From Rossellomorea aquimaris (GTDB lineage Bacteria; Bacillota; Bacilli; Bacillales; Fictibacillaceae), in NCBI GenBank assembly GCA_020524245.1, contig JAIVLN010000003.1, positions 1-64,000 of the forward strand: 64,000 nucleotides of DNA, given 5' to 3'. Shown piece by piece: positions 60,623 to 64,000 of the stretch (positions are counted from its first letter, which is position 1; the number at the start of each line of letters is the position of its first letter). The notes beneath the pieces are model-generated. The model ran no database searches. It was given only the letters and a program-made list of their open reading frames with translations, and was not told where the DNA came from. The position numbers and the translations under genes are program-made.

Positions 60623-60766
60623 CTCAACCGCCTCCTTCTTATCTTATTTTCCACATCTTTCTTCATCTTAATCCGATAAGAGAAGTTTGCCAAGATGCTA
60701 TTTGAAAGTATCCTGGTATCATTTGAGAGGTTTGGATACACTACATTGGAAACGAATCCATTGTCA

Positions 60767-60964
60767 TCAATATTTAATTACGAAAAAAAGGACGACAAGC
60801 AAGAGACAGACACTTCCGACCACACCTAAGAGCCTTCCGATACTTTGTTTCTTATACACACTCACATTTCGGAATGAGTACCTTTTCGTATCGAGAAACA
60901 TCCTTGCCATTTGAAATAAAAGAAGTAAACCGAGTATAGCCAGTACGATAATTCCATAGATCAT
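60767..60964 (-). CDS. Small two-helix membrane protein
   Basis: A 65-residue protein with hydrophobic helices at residues about 3-20 (IYGIIVLAILGLLLLFQM) and 44-63 (LLGVVGSVCLLLVVLFFVIK) joined by a basic loop. No family is recognised. GGGGTGATGTGAA precedes the ATG at suitable spacing. Confidence 0.65.
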   Translation of the reverse strand: MIYGIIVLAILGLLLLFQMARMFLDTKRYSFRNVSVYKKQSIGRLLGVVGSVCLLLVVLFFVIKY

Positions 60965-61021
60965 TTCACATCACCCCATATCATCCTATGAAAGAAACAA
61001 CTGGTTTATTCCCCGAGTATT

Positions 61022-61048
61022 GTTTAATGATGTCGATTTCATGGGAAT
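61022..61048 (+). promoter_or_regulatory. Candidate SigB-type promoter upstream of yhaH
   Basis: GTTTAA (61022-61027), a 15-nt spacer and GGGAAT (61043-61048) match the SigB pattern. It lies about 145 bp before the YtxH-domain gene, a type often stress induced. Confidence 0.5.
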
Positions 61049-61193
61049 GTTTTGTAGAAATGGTCGAACGATTTATAGAGGTTTATCGAAAGGTCTCACG
61101 AATTATGTATTAAGAGACTTGTCTTATTTGCCCTGGAACATGTCACATGATCTGGACAAATGAGAAAAGATCACGAAAGGAGAGGTATCTAAG

Positions 61194-61562
61194 ATGAAGA
61201 AAACTCAAAAATCAGTATTAATCGGCTTTGCGATAGGAAGTATCGTCACTGCGGCTGCAACTCTATTATCGACACCGAAGTCAGGTCGGGAGCTCCGTAA
61301 AGACATTAAGGATTCGACTAATAAATTGAAGCTCACGATCATGGATGTGAAGAAGGAAGGCATCAGCCTGAAGGAACAGATTGTACAAGTTTCTAAAGAA
61401 GGTGTCGATGCGTTCAAGGAAGTCGCTACCGATTTGAAAGAAGATATCAAATCCTGGAGAAAAGATATTGAACCGAACGTTGAAAGCATCAAGGAAAATG
61501 TGGATACGATCCAAGAATCGGTTTCTGAACTGCAAGAAGAATCGAAGAAACCAGTGAAATAA
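61194..61562 (+). CDS. yhaH: YtxH-domain protein YhaH
   Basis: A 122-residue protein. The N-terminal hydrophobic segment (SVLIGFAIGSIVTAAATLLS) and TPKSGRELRKDIKDST form the YtxH domain. The rest is amphipathic helical (LKEDIKSWRKDIEPNVESIK). It is likely membrane-anchored and stress related. It lies next to scoC and trpP as in B. subtilis. GAAAGGAG precedes the ATG. Confidence 0.88.
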   Translation: MKKTQKSVLIGFAIGSIVTAAATLLSTPKSGRELRKDIKDSTNKLKLTIMDVKKEGISLKEQIVQVSKEGVDAFKEVATDLKEDIKSWRKDIEPNVESIKENVDTIQESVSELQEESKKPVK

Positions 61563-61578
61563 TCATTCATAAGCTAAA

Positions 61579-61608
61579 AAGCTGTCCCACAAGGGCAGCT
61601 TTTTTTAT
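61579..61608 (+). terminator. Terminator of yhaH
   Basis: AGCTGTCCC and GGGCAGCT form the stem, followed by TTTTTTT. Confidence 0.88.
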
Positions 61609-61719
61609 GTAGGGATGATTAGCCCTTTTTCATCTTCAAAAGACGATCATTATGTGGCAAATTGAGAAACAATCTAAACCTTTTTTACAAGCTGCCGATA
61701 ATAGATGAGTAATTCAAAC

Positions 61720-61731
61720 TATTGTACAATA
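61720..61731. promoter_or_regulatory. Palindrome upstream of scoC
   Basis: TATTGTACAATA is a perfect 12-bp palindrome 200 bp upstream of scoC. It is a plausible operator; no cognate regulator could be assigned. Confidence 0.35.
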
Positions 61732-61759
61732 ATTGGGAATCCATATATTCTAAATTTTT

Positions 61760-61797
61760 TTTGTCGATAAAAAAAGGTTTTGTCTTTTTTTGTCGAA
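61760..61797. promoter_or_regulatory. Spo0A-box cluster upstream of scoC
   Basis: TTTGTCGAA at 61789 is a full match to the 0A box (TTTGTCRAA). TTTGTCTTT at 61779 lies exactly 10 bp before it, the spacing of tandem Spo0A dimer sites, and TTTGTCGAT at 61760 matches 8 of 9. They are 135-170 bp upstream of the scoC start. Confidence 0.5.
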
Positions 61798-61931
61798 ATT
61801 AGACTAAATATACACTACAATTTACATAGATATGAACAGTTCTTACTGTTAAGAAGTTATGAATAATTGGATATTTAGCTTTATAATTCTAACAATTCCT
61901 GTCATAATTAAGATAAGAATGGAGGCTCATT

Positions 61932-62555
61932 ATGGAAAACAAGAAAGATTTTTCAATGAAAGAAGCAATGATGTTCAGTCACAAAGTTGCTCAGCTTAGC
62001 AAAGCGATGTGGAAATGCGTAGAAAAAGACTGGCAAGGATGGATTAAACCATTTGGGTTGAATATTAACGAGCATCACATCCTATGGATTGCCTACCACT
62101 TGGAAGGGGCTTCGATCTCCGATATTTCCAAGTATGGTGTTATGCACGTTTCAACGGCCTTCAACTTTTCCAAAAAGCTTGAAGAACAAGGCTATCTGAC
62201 ATTCTCAAAGAAAGAAAATGATAAGCGGAACACATATGTGAAACTTACGGAGTCAGGACGCGAACTTCTATTAAGAACGATTGAAGCGTATGAGCCTGAA
62301 GAATATGGCATTTTCGGCGCTTCACTCAAGATCCGCGAATTATATGGAAAGTTCCCTGAGTTTGATGAATTGATGGCTGTCATCCGAAGTGTGTACGGCA
62401 ACGAATTCATGTCCATTCTTGATACAACCGTTACAAAAATCGATCAGGAATTTGATGAAGTAAACGGGCAGTTGCTTCCGAATAAACTTCAGCCCGATGC
62501 GAAACGCCCTGATGAACATGAAGACGAAGAAACTGAAAAATTAGCCACTACTTAA
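61932..62555 (+). CDS. scoC: MarR-family transition-state regulator ScoC (Hpr)
   Basis: A 207-residue regulator: [40 protein letters not shown], helix-turn-helix [20 protein letters not shown] and wing [19 protein letters not shown], then a C-terminal helical extension typical of Hpr. It represses exoprotease and sporulation genes. GGAGG lies 6 nt before the ATG. Its stop overlaps the convergent yhaI stop by 8 nt. Confidence 0.94.
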   Translation: MENKKDFSMKEAMMFSHKVAQLSKAMWKCVEKDWQGWIKPFGLNINEHHILWIAYHLEGASISDISKYGVMHVSTAFNFSKKLEEQGYLTFSKKENDKRNTYVKLTESGRELLLRTIEAYEPEEYGIFGASLKIRELYGKFPEFDELMAVIRSVYGNEFMSILDTTVTKIDQEFDEVNGQLLPNKLQPDAKRPDEHEDEETEKLATT

Positions 62556-62904
62556 TTTGACTTTCTTTCGCTTTCATCATTTCAATCAACTTTGCAGTCA
62601 AGGTTTTAAAATACCCCTGTCTGTTTAGAGCATTGGCAGTCATGAAAGGATCCAAAGTCAAATTAAGCATGCCTACATAATGAAGAAGAAGAGGAGTCTG
62701 ATCAATCATACCGGCTTCTCTTAAATCTTCCTTTTTATGCTCTAACTCTTTGAACAACCGATAAACGTCTTCAACCTCCCTCTCACTCAAATCTTTCTCC
62801 ACAATCATCCGATACCATGGATACTCTTTCTCATCCATCGTTCTGACCAACAACTGTTGATAGAAGGAAAGACGCTCAATTTTCTCTCGATCTTGATCTG
62901 TCAT
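62548..62904 (-). CDS. yhaI: YhaI-like DUF1878 protein
   Basis: A 118-residue helical cytoplasmic protein ([60 protein letters not shown]). It matches the YhaI/DUF1878 family by pattern and by its position convergent with scoC, as in B. subtilis. Function unknown. AGGAAGTG precedes the ATG. Confidence 0.85.
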   Translation of the reverse strand: MTDQDREKIERLSFYQQLLVRTMDEKEYPWYRMIVEKDLSEREVEDVYRLFKELEHKKEDLREAGMIDQTPLLLHYVGMLNLTLDPFMTANALNRQGYFKTLTAKLIEMMKAKESQIK

Positions 62905-62944
62905 TTTAAAACACTTCCTATGTGTTTATTCATAAGGCTCTTTT

Positions 62945-62985
62945 CTTAGTGCAAGAGCATAAAAGTTTGCAAAACAGCCTTTCAT
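62945..62985. repeat. End fragment of the MITE-like element
   Basis: GTGCAAGAGCATAAAAGTTT and GCAAAACAGCC match the end block GTGCAAGAGCAACAAAGTTT, GCGAAAATAGCC at 56768-56800. The rest of the element is absent. The remainder of 62905-63185 is AT-rich with no other feature seen. Confidence 0.65.
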
Positions 62986-63185
62986 AATAAACCATCCATC
63001 TTTTACTCTTTATTGTACCCCCACGTTCCTCGAGTGAAAATACTTCCAAGTGCTTTATTATTTTTTTGTAAAACCTATTGATTTTTTGAATAAAACATCG
63101 TAATGTATGTACGTGGTTTTTGAAAAGTAAGGTTTTCACCTTTTTCCACACAATGAACAATCTTAATAAAAGAAGGTGATTCAGC

Positions 63186-63722
63186 ATGAATTGCTTCAAG
63201 TCAATCAACTTAATCAGAGACTACGGTAAATTGCGATTAGGGCTGCTTTCGACAATGTTCAGTCTGACGTATTTTATCGTTTATTTTATGATGTTTAGAA
63301 TGTTTCACCCAGAAACAATCTACACTCAAACCGGCTTGTTTCCAATTTTGGTACTGGCTATTTTGATTATCCCGTTGCATACATTCTTGCATTGTATACC
63401 GATTTGGCTGACGGGAAAGAAAGCTTGGATGGAGCTGACAGATAACCGTTTCTCGTTCTTTTGCCGTATTCCGGGTGTGCTACCAAAGAGAACAGCTTTA
63501 ATTGCGGTCTCATTTCCGCTTGTCGTTATTACCTCTGTTTCATTGATAGGGCCTTTGCTCTTTCCGGAATACTTGCACGTATTTGCAATTGTTTCAACAT
63601 TGAACATGTTCTTTTGTCTAAAAGATCTGATCTATGTCATGCATTTGTGGAATGCACCGAGTGACTCTTTCTTAGAGGACAGTCCTACAGGATTCCAAAT
63701 CATCGTACGCCGGACTTTTTAA
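63186..63722 (+). CDS. DUF3267 membrane protein
   Basis: A 178-residue membrane protein with about four helices. The pattern LIIPLHTFLHCIPIWLTGKK carries the His-x-x-x-His typical of DUF3267 putative metalloprotease-like proteins, with PLVVITSVSLIGPLLFPEYL later. Function unknown. AGAAGGTGATTCAGC precedes the ATG. Confidence 0.8.
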   Translation: MNCFKSINLIRDYGKLRLGLLSTMFSLTYFIVYFMMFRMFHPETIYTQTGLFPILVLAILIIPLHTFLHCIPIWLTGKKAWMELTDNRFSFFCRIPGVLPKRTALIAVSFPLVVITSVSLIGPLLFPEYLHVFAIVSTLNMFFCLKDLIYVMHLWNAPSDSFLEDSPTGFQIIVRRTF

Positions 63723-63748
63723 AATAAAAAAGTCGAAAATCAATAAAC

Positions 63749-63777
63749 AAAAAAGGCTGCAGCGGCAGCCTTTTTTA
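63749..63777. terminator. Bidirectional terminator
   Basis: AAAAGGCTGC AGCG GCAGCCTTTTTT lies between the convergent stops at 63722 and 63778. Confidence 0.88.
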
Positions 63778-64000
63778 TTATTCTTCCGTAATGTAATACA
63801 CTTTGAAACGGATATTATCCTTTTCTAGATCAAAAGACTCTGCTTTCAAGAACAACTGATCCTGGAATTTGTATTCGGTCAGCTTCACGAGAATCGTTTC
63901 TTCATTATCATTAATTTCCACCCACGGCGGTAATTTCGTACTACCTTTGATGAACTCCAATATTTTTTCTCCCGGAAGCTTCAACGCTCCAAGCTTGATT
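63778..64000 (-). CDS. Hypothetical protein, 5' part outside the window
   Basis: The frame ends at 63778 and is open to the window edge (IKLGALKLPGEKILEFIKG at the upstream end), so the true start may lie beyond 64000; a TTG at 63984 is possible but lacks a clear ribosome-binding site. The visible 73 residues look like a small beta-rich domain (PPWVEINDNEETILVKLTEY; IRFKVYYITEE). No family is recognised. Confidence 0.6.
   Translation of the reverse strand, partial: IKLGALKLPGEKILEFIKGSTKLPPWVEINDNEETILVKLTEYKFQDQLFLKAESFDLEKDNIRFKVYYITEE

Overview
The window is a chromosomal segment of a spore-forming Bacillaceae bacterium (Firmicutes), moderately low in GC by eye. Three things support this. 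Shine-Dalgarno sequences are strong (AGGAGG type) and TTG starts are frequent. Gene blocks match the Bacillus subtilis yhf-hem-yha region: yhfI-lplJ-yhfK, pbpF/hemEHY/hmoB, and yhaA-ecsCBA-hit-serC-trpP-yhaH-scoC-yhaI. Spo0A-, SigB-, PerR-, TRAP- and CcpA-like sites are also visible. No rRNA, tRNA, CRISPR array or transposase gene was seen. The exact genus cannot be fixed from the sequence alone.

Layout. 0-12 kb: an aerobic phenylacetate degradation cluster (paaX; an enoyl-CoA hydratase, paaJ, paaH; an aldehyde dehydrogenase, paaG, paaF, an EthD-like protein, paaD; paaCBA; paaK), nearly all on the minus strand. It lacks a paaZ fusion, paaE and paaI, so ring opening must use the free-standing aldehyde dehydrogenase plus a hydrolase not identified here. 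12-15 kb: lipoate ligase, metallo-hydrolase and NAD(P)-binding protein genes. 15-22 kb: an alpha-glucoside uptake and hydrolysis operon with its LacI-type repressor. 22-28 kb: helD, a small operon ending in an ArsA/Get3-like ATPase, and cstA. 28-32 kb: NUDIX hydrolase, two secreted low-complexity proteins and a subtilisin. 32-35 kb: an OpuC/OsmF-type osmolyte ABC transporter. 35-39 kb: a class A PBP with a Gly/Asp/Ser tail and a KinB-like kinase. 39-50 kb: hemE-hemH-hemY, a chemoreceptor, pbpF, hmoB and a lipid kinase. 50-64 kb: general-stress genes, including a broken pfpI and a ferritin-like gene with SigB-type promoters, then yhaA, ecsABC, hit, serC, trpP, yhaH, scoC and yhaI.

The most notable discovery is at 25777-26175. 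An ATG with a near-perfect Shine-Dalgarno sequence opens a reading frame that meets an in-frame TGA at codon 18, followed directly by TGT. The frame then stays open to a stop that overlaps the next gene. A 7-bp hairpin with a G-containing 5-nt loop begins 13 nt after the TGA, which is the geometry of a bacterial SECIS element. Read through, the product is a 132-residue thioredoxin-fold-like protein with a Sec-Cys pair. It is translationally coupled to a small protein ending in Cys-Cys and then to the ArsA-like ATPase. This looks like a selenoprotein-containing metal, metalloid or redox system.

Repeat content is rich. There are three REP-type doublets of exactly 61 bp built on GTGCCAGGTAC palindromes. 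A family of MITE-like GC-rich intergenic elements includes one inside the paa operon and two near-identical inverted copies 17 kb apart. Several non-coding tandem arrays have 20-21-bp periods and sit near gene ends and terminators.
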